DNA of 64,000 nucleotides from Afipia massiliensis. Lineage in GTDB: Bacteria > Pseudomonadota > Alphaproteobacteria > Rhizobiales > Xanthobacteraceae. This document shows positions 29,663 through 38,504 of this stretch, in pieces (within the stretch, counting starts at the first letter, position 1; each line of letters opens with the position of its first letter). The stretch is from positions 993,501 to 1,057,500 of the forward strand of contig NZ_LBIA02000001.1 in assembly GCF_001006325.2 (NCBI RefSeq). The letters run 5' to 3'. The translations under genes and the position numbers were made by a program. The notes below the pieces were generated by a model, which was not told the DNA's origin, did no database searches, and was given only the letters and a program-made list of their open reading frames with translations.

Positions 29663-31543
29663 TCACACGCCTTCGAACTGCAACCGCGCGAGGCGCGCAT
29701 AGAGGCCGTTCGCCGCCACCAGCGACGCGTGGGTGCCCTGCTCGACGATGCGGCCGTTCTCTATCACCAGGATACGGTCGCAGGACAGGACAGTGGCGAG
29801 GCGATGCGCGATCACCAGCGTGGTGCGGTGGCTCATCAGCTCTTCCAGCGCGGTCTGCACCAGCGTCTCGCTTTCGGCGTCGAGCGACGACGTCGCCTCG
29901 TCCAGCAGCAGCAGCGGCGCATCGCGCAGGATGGCACGCGCAATCGCAATGCGCTGGCGCTGTCCGCCGGACAACGTGACGCCGCGCTCGCCAAGCTGCG
30001 TATCAAAGCCCAGCGGCAACCGCGTAATGAATTCGGTGGCGTGGGCCAGATCGGCAGCACGCGCGACCTCTTCATCGCTGGCGTCGGGACGTCCGAAACG
30101 GATGTTTTCGCGGGCGCTGGTAGCGAACACCGCCGAATCCTGCGGCACCAGCGCGATGCGTGACCGCACCGCGGACGGATCAGCCTCGCGGACCGGAACG
30201 CCATCGACCGAGATCATCCCGGAGGCAGGATCATAGAACCGCAGCAGCAGGTGGAATAGCGTGCTCTTGCCCGCGCCCGACGGTCCGACCACCGCAACCT
30301 TCTCGCCGGCCTTCACCGCGAACGACACGCCATCGACGGCAAGATGATCGGGCCGCGTCGGGTAGGAGAACCGCACATTGTCGAACACGACGTCGCCGCG
30401 CGGCGGCACCGGCAGCGCGCGAGGGTTCGCTGGCGCGGCGATGTCCGGCTTGATGCGCAGGATTTCGAACAGCCGCTCCGACGCGCCGGAGGCCTGAGAA
30501 ATCTCGCCCCATACCTGACTGAGCTCGCCGAGTGCGCCCGCCGCGAACGCAGCATAGAGAATGAACTGGCCCAGCGTTCCGGCGGTGATCTGACGGGTCA
30601 GCACATCGTGCGAGCCGATCCAGAGGATCGCCACCACGCTGGTAAAAATCAGGAAGATCACGGTCGCGGTGAGGAATGCGCGGGCGCGGGTCGAACTGCG
30701 CGCCGCGACATAGGCGCGATCGACTTCCTTGCCGAACCGCGCCTCGGCCAGCCGCTCGTTGGTGAAAGCCTGCAGCGTGCGGATCGCGCCGATCAGTTCG
30801 GAGGCATAGGATGATGCATCGGCCAGCGTGTCCTGCGCGCCGCGCGACAGTTTCTGCACGCGGCGGCCGAATGCGACCAGCGGCAGCACGATCAGCGGAA
30901 TCACCGCCAGCACGAAGCCGGACAGTTTGGGGCTGGTGATAACCATCATGGCGGACGCGCCGACGAACAGCACGAGGTTGCGCAGCGCGATCGAGACCGA
31001 GGCGCCGACCGCGGACTTGATCTGTGTGGTGTCGGCCGTCAGGCGCGAGACCAGCTCGCCGCTGTGCGCGGTGTCAAAGAACGACGGCGACAGCGATGTC
31101 AGATGTTTGAACACATCGCGACGCAGATCGGCGACGATCCGCTCGCCCAAGGTAATGACGAGGTAGTAACGCGCGGCACTGGCGCAGGCGAGCACGGCCA
31201 CGACCGCGATCATCACCGCGAAGTAACTGTTGATCAGCGCGATGCCTTCGGGGCTGAAACCGAAATCGATCATGCGGCGCACCGCAAGCGGCACCGCAAG
31301 CGTCGCCGCCGAGGCGACGATCAGCGCCACCAACGCGCCGAGTGCCTGTCCGCGATAGCGCGCCACGTAGGGCGCCAGCGCCATCAGGGGCCGCAGCTTC
31401 ACGCCGCGGGATTTCTTCCGCGATGTCTCCGGCGCATCAGGCGACGGCCCCGCAGCAGGCGTGGAGAGCCCTTTAACGGCCCCTGCCTCCCGCGCCAGCG
31501 CGGATGGCAGACCCGGGTCTTCTACGCGTTCCACTGCACTCAT
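29663..31543 (-). CDS. ABC exporter, fused permease and ATPase (MsbA/LmrA type)
   Basis: A 626-residue half transporter. After a 60-residue cytosolic tail, six membrane helices (about residues 75-350) precede the nucleotide-binding domain. The latter has Walker A GPSGAGKST, Q-loop LVPQDSAVF, signature LSGGQRQRIAIARA, Walker B LLLLDEATSSLD and the switch His in VIAHRLAT. It should homodimerise in the inner membrane. This subgroup is widespread in Bradyrhizobiaceae and is annotated as lipid A, peptide or drug exporter; the substrate cannot be told from sequence. The start at 31543 (MSAVERVEDPG) is the likeliest of several. Confidence 0.92.
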   Translation of the reverse strand: MSAVERVEDPGLPSALAREAGAVKGLSTPAAGPSPDAPETSRKKSRGVKLRPLMALAPYVARYRGQALGALVALIVASAATLAVPLAVRRMIDFGFSPEGIALINSYFAVMIAVVAVLACASAARYYLVITLGERIVADLRRDVFKHLTSLSPSFFDTAHSGELVSRLTADTTQIKSAVGASVSIALRNLVLFVGASAMMVITSPKLSGFVLAVIPLIVLPLVAFGRRVQKLSRGAQDTLADASSYASELIGAIRTLQAFTNERLAEARFGKEVDRAYVAARSSTRARAFLTATVIFLIFTSVVAILWIGSHDVLTRQITAGTLGQFILYAAFAAGALGELSQVWGEISQASGASERLFEILRIKPDIAAPANPRALPVPPRGDVVFDNVRFSYPTRPDHLAVDGVSFAVKAGEKVAVVGPSGAGKSTLFHLLLRFYDPASGMISVDGVPVREADPSAVRSRIALVPQDSAVFATSARENIRFGRPDASDEEVARAADLAHATEFITRLPLGFDTQLGERGVTLSGGQRQRIAIARAILRDAPLLLLDEATSSLDAESETLVQTALEELMSHRTTLVIAHRLATVLSCDRILVIENGRIVEQGTHASLVAANGLYARLARLQFEGV

Positions 31544-31708
31544 TTTGTATTGGCCGCCGTGTTGCTTTCTGGCCCTCAAATAGGCCCCATAGCAGGCGCT
31601 GGCAAATGACGTTCTCAGCTTGTTTCACGGCCTGTCCTGCGATATAGAGCGGCCAAATTCGTCCCGAACATTCCCGATCTGTGGGCGCACGGCGCCAGAG
31701 GATTTGCC

Positions 31709-31936
31709 ATGAAAGCCGAAATTCACCCGGATTATCATACAATTAAGGTCGTTATGACTGACGGGACCGAGTACCTGACACGCTCGACCTATGGCAAGGA
31801 AGGGGACACCCTGAACCTCGATATCGACTCCAAGTCGCATCCGGCCTGGACCGGCGGCACCCAGCAGTTGCTCGACCGCGGCGGCCGCGTTTCGCGCTTC
31901 CAGAAGAAATTTTCGGGTTTCCTCAAGAAGGACTGA
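31709..31936 (+). CDS. rpmE: 50S ribosomal protein bL31
   Basis: A 75-residue bL31 of the type lacking the CxxC zinc ribbon. It starts [22 protein letters not shown] and contains [24 protein letters not shown] and the C-terminal [13 protein letters not shown], all characteristic. It is monocistronic with a strong terminator downstream. It is divergent from the ABC exporter. Confidence 0.95.
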   Translation: MKAEIHPDYHTIKVVMTDGTEYLTRSTYGKEGDTLNLDIDSKSHPAWTGGTQQLLDRGGRVSRFQKKFSGFLKKD

Positions 31937-31974
31937 TCCTTCTCAAGGTTCGGACAGTCCGGCATTCGATACAA

Positions 31975-32003
31975 AACGCCCCCGCTTTCGCAGGGGCGTT
32001 TTT
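31975..32003 (+). terminator. Rho-independent terminator after rpmE
   Basis: AACGCCCC and GGGGCGTT pair around a 10-base loop and are followed by TTTCGTTTTT. It begins 38 bases after the rpmE stop. Confidence 0.85.
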
Positions 32004-32027
32004 CGTTTTTGGCTGCTCATACCTCAA

Positions 32028-32155
32028 CGTCGTCCCCGCGCAGGCGGGGACCCATAACCACCGAAGGCTCTGGTGATTGCAGGAAGAACTGCATCGCCAT
32101 CGCCACAAGATCGATGGCTTAGGGAGTATGGATCCCCGCCTTCGCGGGGACGACG
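32028..32155. repeat. palindromic intergenic repeat, family C copy 1
   Basis: CGTCGTCCCCGCGCAGGCGGGGACCCATA and the facing GTATGGATCCCCGCC...GGGGACGACG enclose about 70 bases. It lies between rpmE and the convergent rcdA gene. Other copies are at 37597, 43823 and 46129. Confidence 0.85.
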
Positions 32156-32167
32156 CATTAAGAATGC

Positions 32168-32674
32168 TTACCGCTCGAACGCGGCCTTCAGCATGTTCAT
32201 CTGCGGCACCAGCGGATTGCCGATCGAAAGGTGCTCGGACGCCGGCGTATGGATCGTCATATCGAGCCGGCGCACCTTGGATTGCAGCGCCATCGAGCGC
32301 GACACGAGTTCCTGCAATCGCTCCGGCAACTTTGCGAGCATGTCGTCCGGGCAGGGATCGGCCGCCGTCAGCTTGACCTTGGTCTTTTCGCGATTGGCCT
32401 GGTGCAGCGTCATCTCGCCTTCCTTGACCGCGCGATGCAGCAGCAGCCACGACGCCAGTTGCATCAGCCGCGTCGTCAGCCGCATGCTTTCGGTCGCATA
32501 GCTCAGGCTGACCGAGCGCTCGAGCGCCTTGGCCTCGGCGCGGCCCGGCCCGTCGAGATAGGCCGCGGTTTCTTCCACGAGATCCATGCCTTCCCGGAAC
32601 AAGGTCCCGAAGGCGGGTGAATTGGTGATCCGTTCACTGAGAAGAACGAGATCGGCTGCGCCCTGGTCGGACAT
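32168..32674 (-). CDS. rcdA: RcdA-like cell-cycle adaptor (DUF1465)
   Basis: A 168-residue all-helical protein of the DUF1465 family, whose characterised member is Caulobacter RcdA, the adaptor that helps ClpXP degrade CtrA and other substrates during the cell cycle. Family features include FGTLFREGMDLVEETAAYLDGPGR, the helix TESMRLTTRLMQLASWLLLHRAV and a C-terminal flexible tail. It may act at the cell pole with CpdR and PopA. It follows rpmE in convergent orientation. Confidence 0.82.
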   Translation of the reverse strand: MSDQGAADLVLLSERITNSPAFGTLFREGMDLVEETAAYLDGPGRAEAKALERSVSLSYATESMRLTTRLMQLASWLLLHRAVKEGEMTLHQANREKTKVKLTAADPCPDDMLAKLPERLQELVSRSMALQSKVRRLDMTIHTPASEHLSIGNPLVPQMNMLKAAFER

Positions 32675-32835
32675 GGTTAACGCCTCACGCGGTTACGCTG
32701 ATTTTTTTATGATGAACAAATGATTGCGCGCCCGCAGCCGGGAGTCCAGCCACTTGCGATAACAATGAGGAGATATGGTTTCCAACGGGATGCCGCACGC
32801 GGCAAAACGGGCCCGCAAAGATTAACGGAGCGGGC

Positions 32836-32861
32836 AAAAAAGAGCCGCCGTTTCCGGCGGC
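32836..32861 (-). terminator. strong intrinsic terminator with GAAA loop, reverse strand
   Basis: Read on the reverse strand, GCCGCCG-GAAA-CGGCGGC forms a 7-bp GC stem capped by a GAAA tetraloop and followed by TCTTTTTT. It ends a leftward transcript from beyond 32862. The nearest leftward gene upstream, DUF1192, stops 153 bases away. Confidence 0.75.
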
Positions 32862-32945
32862 TTTTGAAAGTTGATAACAGGGAGGCGTCAAACAGAGTGG
32901 ACAGGAGCCACTCGGTGTCCAAACAAGGACAATCAAAGTCATAAA
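32836..32945 (-). ncRNA. candidate small RNA with anti-Shine-Dalgarno loops
   Basis: Upstream of the strong terminator on the reverse strand, a hairpin GAGTGG-CTCCTGT-CCACTC (32895-32913) exposes CTCCT in its loop. It is followed by an unpaired GCCTCCCTG (32879-32886 region) and then the terminator. Two C-rich anti-ribosome-site motifs plus a terminator is the usual plan of alphaproteobacterial regulatory RNAs. I see no convincing promoter, so the 5' end is a guess. It could alternatively be just the 3' UTR of the DUF1192 message. Confidence 0.3.
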
Positions 32946-33014
32946 CCCGAAAGCTTAATACGCCGTAAATGAACGATTCCCTTTACGGTTCCTTTGCAAT
33001 TGCTCGGAACCTGC

Positions 33015-33206
33015 TCACGATTTGAAGAACGCGTTCGCAGCATCGCGGCTGGCGCGCTTCTTTGCGGCGTCGGCTTTCAGCCGTTCGATCTCAGCCGCCA
33101 GTGCTGCAATGCGGTCTTCGATATCCTCGACCGACAGCAGCGACAGATCCTGCCCCAGTTCGTGGGTGACTTTCTTCCGCGGCTTGTCGTCGTCATCGCC
33201 GGCCAT
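33015..33206 (-). CDS. DUF1192 family protein
   Basis: A 63-residue protein with the DUF1192 pattern: a charged N-terminus (DDDDKPRKK), then LLSVEDIEDRIAALAAEIERLKADAAKK, a short coiled coil. The family is common and syntenic in Alphaproteobacteria; the function is unknown. It is divergent from the quinone oxidoreductase, with repetitive DNA in between. Confidence 0.85.
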   Translation of the reverse strand: MAGDDDDKPRKKVTHELGQDLSLLSVEDIEDRIAALAAEIERLKADAAKKRASRDAANAFFKS

Positions 33207-33244
33207 GCTTCCCTCCCGTCGTTCGCCCGATTATAGCTGCTGGC

Positions 33245-33321
33245 CTAGTGGAGTGGATTTGACATTCGCCCTCAGCTGGCAGCAGCTCGGCGAAGCGAAT
33301 GTCAAATCCAACCTCCACTAG
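33245..33321. repeat. long inverted repeat, family D copy 1
   Basis: CTAGTGGAG-TGGATTTGACATTCGC and its facing complement GCGAATGTCAAATCCAACCTCCACTAG (bulged by two bases) form a stem of about 25 bp around a loop of about 25 bases. It lies in the gap before the quinone oxidoreductase gene. Confidence 0.85.
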
Positions 33322-33335
33322 AAACTTATAATTCT

Positions 33336-33408
33336 CAGTGGTCTATCGATTCTAACATTCGCAAAATTCCTGCTGAAATGGGATGCGAATGTTAGAATCG
33401 GACCACTG
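33336..33408. repeat. long inverted repeat, family D copy 2
   Basis: A second palindrome 15 bases from the first: CAGTGGTC...GATTCTAACATTCGCA faces TGCGAATGTTAGAATCGGACCACTG. The arms share the ACATTCGC core with copy 1 but differ elsewhere, and the compensating changes keep the stem paired. Confidence 0.85.
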
Positions 33409-33449
33409 GTGATATTTCATTTCCCGCCCCACCGCCGCAAGGACACATC

Positions 33450-34448
33450 ATGGACAAGCTGCCCGCACAAATGACCGCGATCGCGATTTCGAAGCCCGGC
33501 GGCCCCGAGGTGCTGGTGCCCGAACAGCGTCCGGTGCCGAAGCCGGGACCGAATGAAATCCTCATCAAGGTTGCGGCCGCCGGCGTGAACCGTCCCGACG
33601 TGTTGCAGCGCCTGGGACTCTATCCGGTGCCTCCCGGCGCGAGCGATCTTCCCGGTCTCGAAATCTCCGGCGAAGTGGTCGCGCTCGGCGACGGCGTCAC
33701 CAAGCGCAAGATCGGCGACAAGGTGATGTCGCTGGTCGCGGGCGGCGGCTACGCCGAATACTGCATCACCCACGAGACTCACGCGATGTCGGTGCCCAAG
33801 GGACTTTCGATGACGGAAGCCGGCGCGATCGCCGAAACGCTGATGACCGTCTGGCACAATGTGTTCGAACGCGGCGGATTGAAACCGAATGAGACGCTTC
33901 TGATTCACGGCGGCTCCTCCGGCATCGGCACCATGGCCATTCAGATGGCGAAGGCGCATGGCGCCAAGGTGTTCGTCACCGTCGGCGGACAGGACAAGGT
34001 CGATGCGTGTCTCAAGCTCGGCGCGGACGCGGCGATCAACTACAAGACCGAGGACTTCGTCGAAAGGATCAAGGCCCTCACCGATGGCGCAGGCGTCAAC
34101 GTCATCCTCGACATGGTCGGCGGCGACTACATCGATCGCAACTACGAGGCCGCCGCAGTCGAGGGCCGTATCGTCCAGATCGCGTTCCTCGGTGGCTCGA
34201 AGGCGACGCCGAATTTCGCCAAGCTGATGATGAAGCGGCTCCACCATACCGGCTCAACGCTGCGCCCGCGCTCGGTCGCCGACAAGGCGGCCATGGTCAG
34301 CGCAATTGAGGCCAAGGCCATGCCCTGGTTTGCCGATGGCCGCGTCAAACCCCTGATGGACAGCTCGTTCCCGCTGAAAGATGCCTCAAAAGCCCATGCG
34401 CGGATGGAATCCAGCCAACATATTGGCAAAATTGTGCTGACGCTTTAG
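33450..34448 (+). CDS. NAD(P)H quinone oxidoreductase, PIG3 family
   Basis: A 332-residue zinc-independent medium-chain reductase. The N-terminal GroES-like domain has VAAAGVNRPDVLQRLGLYPVPPGASDLPGLEISGEVV (residues 45-82, split), and the Rossmann domain LLIHGGSSGIGTMAIQMAKAHGAKV binds NADPH. The NRPD-Q-R-G-Y motif is diagnostic of PIG3/QOR members that reduce quinones. The start gives MDKLPAQMTAIAISKPGGPEVL. A conserved neighbour of DUF1192 in this bacterial group. Confidence 0.9.
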   Translation: MDKLPAQMTAIAISKPGGPEVLVPEQRPVPKPGPNEILIKVAAAGVNRPDVLQRLGLYPVPPGASDLPGLEISGEVVALGDGVTKRKIGDKVMSLVAGGGYAEYCITHETHAMSVPKGLSMTEAGAIAETLMTVWHNVFERGGLKPNETLLIHGGSSGIGTMAIQMAKAHGAKVFVTVGGQDKVDACLKLGADAAINYKTEDFVERIKALTDGAGVNVILDMVGGDYIDRNYEAAAVEGRIVQIAFLGGSKATPNFAKLMMKRLHHTGSTLRPRSVADKAAMVSAIEAKAMPWFADGRVKPLMDSSFPLKDASKAHARMESSQHIGKIVLTL

Positions 34449-34558
34449 GGCTGGGGAACCCATCGAAACCCTTTGATTTGCTTCATATTCGTGGCATTTA
34501 TCGCGTTTCCACCAGTTGGCCGTTCGCGGCCAGCTGTGTCTAACGCGGAGAGCTGACT

Positions 34559-37500
34559 TTGCGCTCGATCAGAGGCTTCGCGCTGCAAGTGTTCCACATC
34601 CGAAGTTCGCTTCGTGTCGCAGCGCTTTCTTTTCTGCTGAGCTTGACGCTCTTCGCCGCCGCGCAGCCGGCACATGCGCTCGACGCGATCAGCGTCCGCA
34701 GCGACGCGCCTGCGATCGATCTCACCGGCGTGCTCGAGTTCCAGCGCAGCGACACTGACCGTATCCAGGTGTCCACAGCGCCCGGCACCGACGGCATCGT
34801 CCGCCGCATCGAAGTGCGCGCGCGCGAAGGCGGCCAGAACTGGATCGTGTTCGCGCTGACCAACAACACCGACGACCAGCTCGACCGCCTGATCGTCGTA
34901 CCGCATTACCGCATCGTGTCATCAGGATTGCTGTGGCCCGATCTCGGCCTGTCGCGCATCGCCTCGATCACGCCCTCGACCGGCGACCGCCCCGAGCGGC
35001 AGGACAACGCCACCGCCGACGTGTTCCGCATCACGCTCGATCCCGGCGCGGTGATCACGTTCGTCGCCGAACTGCGCACCGACAAGATTCCGCAGCTCTA
35101 TCTCTGGGAGCCGGAAGCCTACAAGGACAAGGTCAATTCGTTCACGCTCTACCAGGGCATCGTTATCGGCATTTCCGGATTGCTGGCGCTGGTGCTGACC
35201 ATCCTGTTCGTGGTCAAGGGCAGCATCATGTTCCCGGCCGCCGCTGCTCTGGCGTGGGCGGTTCTGGTTTACATCGGCGTCGACTTCGGATTCTGGGGCA
35301 AGGTGTTCGACATGTCGGCCGGCGCGGAGCGCGTGTGGCGCGCGTCCGGCGAGGCGATGCTGGCGGCGACGCTGCTGGTGTTTCTGTTCGCCTATCTCAA
35401 CCTGTCGCGATGGCATGTGCGTTACTCGCACATCACCATGGGCTGGCTGGTGTTCCTCGGCGCGCTGGTCGCGCTCGCTTTGTTCGATCCTGCTGTCGCG
35501 TCCGGTATCGCGCGCATCTCGCTGGCGCTGATCGCGGTGTTTGGCTTCGCGCTGATCGTCTATTTGTCGACCCACGGCTTCGACCGCGCTGTACTGCTGA
35601 TCCCGACCTGGTTTCTGCTGGTCGTGTGGGTCATCGCCGCCGGCATGACCATCGCAGGCGGCGTCACCAACGATATCGTCGGACCGGCGCTGCTCGGCGG
35701 CCTCGTGCTGATCGTGATGCTGATCGGATTCACGGTGATGCAGCACGCCTTCGCGGGCGGCGGCGCCACCAACGGCGTCGTCTCCGACGTCGAGCGCCGC
35801 GCGCTGGCGCTGACCGGCTCCGGCGACCTGATCTGGGACTGGGACGTCTCGGCGGACAAGGTGTTCACCAGCCCCGAAACCGAAGTTCTGCTCGGGCTGA
35901 AGCGCGGCACGCTCGAAGGGCCTGCCGCGAAGTGGCTCGAGGTGTTGCACCCGCTCGATCAGGACCGCTTCCGTGCGGCGCTCGACAGCGTGCTCGATCA
36001 GCGCCGCGGACGTCTGGTTCAGGACTTCCGGCTGCGGACGCCCGACGGCCATTTCATGTGGTTCGCGCTGAAAGCCCGTCCGGTGGTCGGCTCCGATGGC
36101 GAAGTATCGCGCGTAGTCGGCACGCTGACCGACGTCACCGAAAACAAGAATTCCGAAGAACGCCTGCTGCACGATTCGGTGCACGACAATCTCACCGGTC
36201 TGCCGAACCGTCAGCTTTTCATCGATCGCCTCGGCTCCGTTGCGATGTTCGCCAAGACGACGCCGAACCTGCGCCCCACCGTGATGGTGATCGATCTCGA
36301 CCGCTTCAAGCAGGTCAACGATTCCGTCGGCATCGCGGTCGGCGACTCGATCCTGCTGACGCTGGCACGGCGGCTCGCGCGCATCCTTAAACCCCAGGAT
36401 ACGCTGGCGCGTCTGGCCGGCGACCAGTTCGGCCTGATCCTGACCTCGGAACACGAGCCCGCGCGCATCACGGCGTTCGCCGAAACCATCCGCAAGACCA
36501 TCCGCGCGCCGATCGCGTTCGACGGGCGCGAGATCTTCCTGACCGCATCGATTGGCCTTGCCCTGAGCGATCCGCAGATCCCGCTGACCGAAGAGATCAT
36601 CAAGGACGCCGAACTGGCGATGTATCATTCCAAGCGCATCGGCGGCGACCGCATCGACGTCTACAAGCCGGCGATGCGCGCGCGCAAGACCGACCGCCTC
36701 GCGCTGGAAGCCGAACTGCGCCGCGCCATCGAGCGCGAAGAAATCACGATTCTCTACCAGCCCATCGTGCGGCTGGAAGATCGCACCATCGCGGGCTTCG
36801 AGGCACTGGCGCGCTGGGATCACCCCAAGCTCGGCCGCATGTCGCCGTCGGAATTCATTTCGATCGCGGAAGAAATCGGCCTGATCGTCGAACTCGGCCT
36901 GTTCGTGATGGACACCACCGCCAAGCAGCTTGCGATCTGGCAACGAACAGTGCGGTCGCGCGAGCCGATTTTCGCCAGCGTCAATGTCTCTTCGCGGCAA
37001 TTGCTGCGCCACGATCTCATCCACGACGTGCGCGGCGTGCTGTCGCGTTCCGCCGTGGCGCGCGGATCGCTCAAGCTCGAGCTGACCGAGTCGCTGGTGA
37101 TGGAAAACCCCGAACACGCCTCCCAGATGCTGCACCGGATCAAGGAGCTTGGTGTCGGCCTGTCGCTGGACGATTTCGGCACCGGCCACTCCTCGCTTGC
37201 GTATCTGCAGCGCTTCCCGTTCGACACCATCAAGATCGATCAGTCGTTCGTGCGCACCTCCAGCCGCGGCGCGCGGCCGGTGCTGCTGAAATCGATTGTC
37301 GCGCTGGCGCACGACCTCAACATGGAAGTGGTCGCCGAGGGCGCGGAGACGGACTCCGATGCGGTCGAGCTGTTCCAGCTCGGTTGCGAATATGCGCAGG
37401 GCTTCGCCTTCGGCGAGCCGATCGACGCCGACGCCACGGTCCGGCTGCTCACGGGCGAGAAGGTTCCGCAGCCGCGCAACCGCCGTCAAAGCATCCGCAA

Positions 37501-37570
37501 TATCACGACACCCGCTTCAACAACCGCCCCTGCACCCGCACCGGCCGTGCCCGGCCCCGGATCGGCGTAA
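34559..37570 (+). CDS. 7TM-PAS-GGDEF-EAL cyclic-di-GMP signalling protein
   Basis: A 1003-residue membrane protein. It has a signal peptide (1-41, ending AQPAHA), a periplasmic beta-type domain to about 195, seven membrane helices (about 199-400), a PAS domain (about 410-527) that ends DVTENKNSEER, then GGDEF (about 540-700) and EAL (about 705-965). The GGDEF signature is degenerate (LARLAGDQFG, near residue 615), so cyclase activity is doubtful. The EAL domain keeps GFEALARWDHP, NVSSRQL, DDFGTGHSSL and KIDQSF, so it is probably an active c-di-GMP phosphodiesterase, perhaps GTP-activated. The layout resembles 7TMR-DISM receptors. The start is TTG at 34559 with GGAGAG upstream. The last 40 residues are a Pro/Ala tail. 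Confidence 0.9.
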   Translation: MRSIRGFALQVFHIRSSLRVAALSFLLSLTLFAAAQPAHALDAISVRSDAPAIDLTGVLEFQRSDTDRIQVSTAPGTDGIVRRIEVRAREGGQNWIVFALTNNTDDQLDRLIVVPHYRIVSSGLLWPDLGLSRIASITPSTGDRPERQDNATADVFRITLDPGAVITFVAELRTDKIPQLYLWEPEAYKDKVNSFTLYQGIVIGISGLLALVLTILFVVKGSIMFPAAAALAWAVLVYIGVDFGFWGKVFDMSAGAERVWRASGEAMLAATLLVFLFAYLNLSRWHVRYSHITMGWLVFLGALVALALFDPAVASGIARISLALIAVFGFALIVYLSTHGFDRAVLLIPTWFLLVVWVIAAGMTIAGGVTNDIVGPALLGGLVLIVMLIGFTVMQHAFAGGGATNGVVSDVERRALALTGSGDLIWDWDVSADKVFTSPETEVLLGLKRGTLEGPAAKWLEVLHPLDQDRFRAALDSVLDQRRGRLVQDFRLRTPDGHFMWFALKARPVVGSDGEVSRVVGTLTDVTENKNSEERLLHDSVHDNLTGLPNRQLFIDRLGSVAMFAKTTPNLRPTVMVIDLDRFKQVNDSVGIAVGDSILLTLARRLARILKPQDTLARLAGDQFGLILTSEHEPARITAFAETIRKTIRAPIAFDGREIFLTASIGLALSDPQIPLTEEIIKDAELAMYHSKRIGGDRIDVYKPAMRARKTDRLALEAELRRAIEREEITILYQPIVRLEDRTIAGFEALARWDHPKLGRMSPSEFISIAEEIGLIVELGLFVMDTTAKQLAIWQRTVRSREPIFASVNVSSRQLLRHDLIHDVRGVLSRSAVARGSLKLELTESLVMENPEHASQMLHRIKELGVGLSLDDFGTGHSSLAYLQRFPFDTIKIDQSFVRTSSRGARPVLLKSIVALAHDLNMEVVAEGAETDSDAVELFQLGCEYAQGFAFGEPIDADATVRLLTGEKVPQPRNRRQSIRNITTPASTTAPAPAPAVPGPGSA

Positions 37571-37596
37571 GAAATCGGCGGAGTAAGGCACCCATT

Positions 37597-37669
37597 CCGC
37601 TCATTCCCGCGCAAGCGGGAATCCAGCACTGCAAAAGAGTGGGTCCCCGCTTTCGCGGGGACGAGCGGA
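37597..37669. repeat. palindromic intergenic repeat, family C copy 2
   Basis: CCGCTCATTCCCGCGCAAGCGGGAATCCA and GTGGGTCCCCGC...GGGGACGAGCGG face each other between convergent genes. Confidence 0.8.
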
Positions 37670-37694
37670 GATGGAATCTGACGCGGGTGTAACC

Positions 37695-38345
37695 CTAGGC
37701 GTGACCGGCTTCGTTCGACAGCATCGCCAGATCGATGCCGATCTTCTCCAGCGCGCGCTGATACTTGTCCTCGGCATCCAATCCGAAAATCAGATCCGCA
37801 TCGGCGGGACAATGCAGCCAGCCGTTGTGCTGGATCTCGTTCTCAAGCTGGCCAGGGGCCCAGCCGGCGTAGCCCAGCGCCAGGATGGCGTGCTTGGGGC
37901 CTGATCCGGCGGCAATGGCCTTGAGAATGTCCAGCGTCGCAGTGAGACAGATGCCGTCATCGATCGGCAGTGTCGCGTCCTTGATGAAGAAATCGCTCGA
38001 ATGAAGCACGAAGCCGCGGCTGGTATCGACCGGTCCGCCTTTCAGGACCTTCATGTCCTCGGCGCTGCCGCGCAGCTTGATCTGATCGGCTTTGTTGATG
38101 ATGTCGAGTTGCACCAGCAGTTGCGGGAAGTCGATGCTGCCGGCGGGACGGTTGACGATGATGCCCATCGCGCCTTCGGACGAATGGGCGCACAGATAGA
38201 TCACCGAGCGAGCAAAGCGCTCATCGTCCATCACAGGCATAGCAATCAGCAACTGACCGTCGAGATAACCAACGCCGGATGTCTCGCCTTCAGCCACGAT
38301 CTGACCACCAGCTGGCTTTTCGGTCTTCTTGCGCATGGCCTTCAT
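37695..38345 (-). CDS. YqgE/AlgH family protein (UPF0301)
   Basis: A 216-residue single-domain UPF0301/DUF179 protein. The family signature is [45 protein letters not shown], with [10 protein letters not shown] and [20 protein letters not shown] further on. Its molecular role is unknown. Several in-frame starts exist; I chose ATG 38345, because the most upstream TTG begins a TTGACA that looks like a -35 box and family members start close to here. The tail before the domain is Lys-rich. Confidence 0.85.
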   Translation of the reverse strand: MKAMRKKTEKPAGGQIVAEGETSGVGYLDGQLLIAMPVMDDERFARSVIYLCAHSSEGAMGIIVNRPAGSIDFPQLLVQLDIINKADQIKLRGSAEDMKVLKGGPVDTSRGFVLHSSDFFIKDATLPIDDGICLTATLDILKAIAAGSGPKHAILALGYAGWAPGQLENEIQHNGWLHCPADADLIFGLDAEDKYQRALEKIGIDLAMLSNEAGHA

Positions 38346-38504
38346 TCGCAAACGACTCTCACGCTGTTCAACCATCCTGATATCGGGTGTCTGTTCTGTC
38401 AATCAAGCGCCGGCGCGGCGCGGTGAGCGACGTTTGGTCGCGAAAAAGACCGGATCACAGGCAATTCAATGGTTCACGGGGATACCACCCTGTAAGGAAG
38501 TGTG

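Noticed and set aside
34922-37489. An 855-codon frame antisense to the GGDEF-EAL gene
   Set aside because: Long reverse frames are common in high-GC coding DNA; the translation is Arg/His/Gln-rich without domains, and the forward product has clear motifs throughout.
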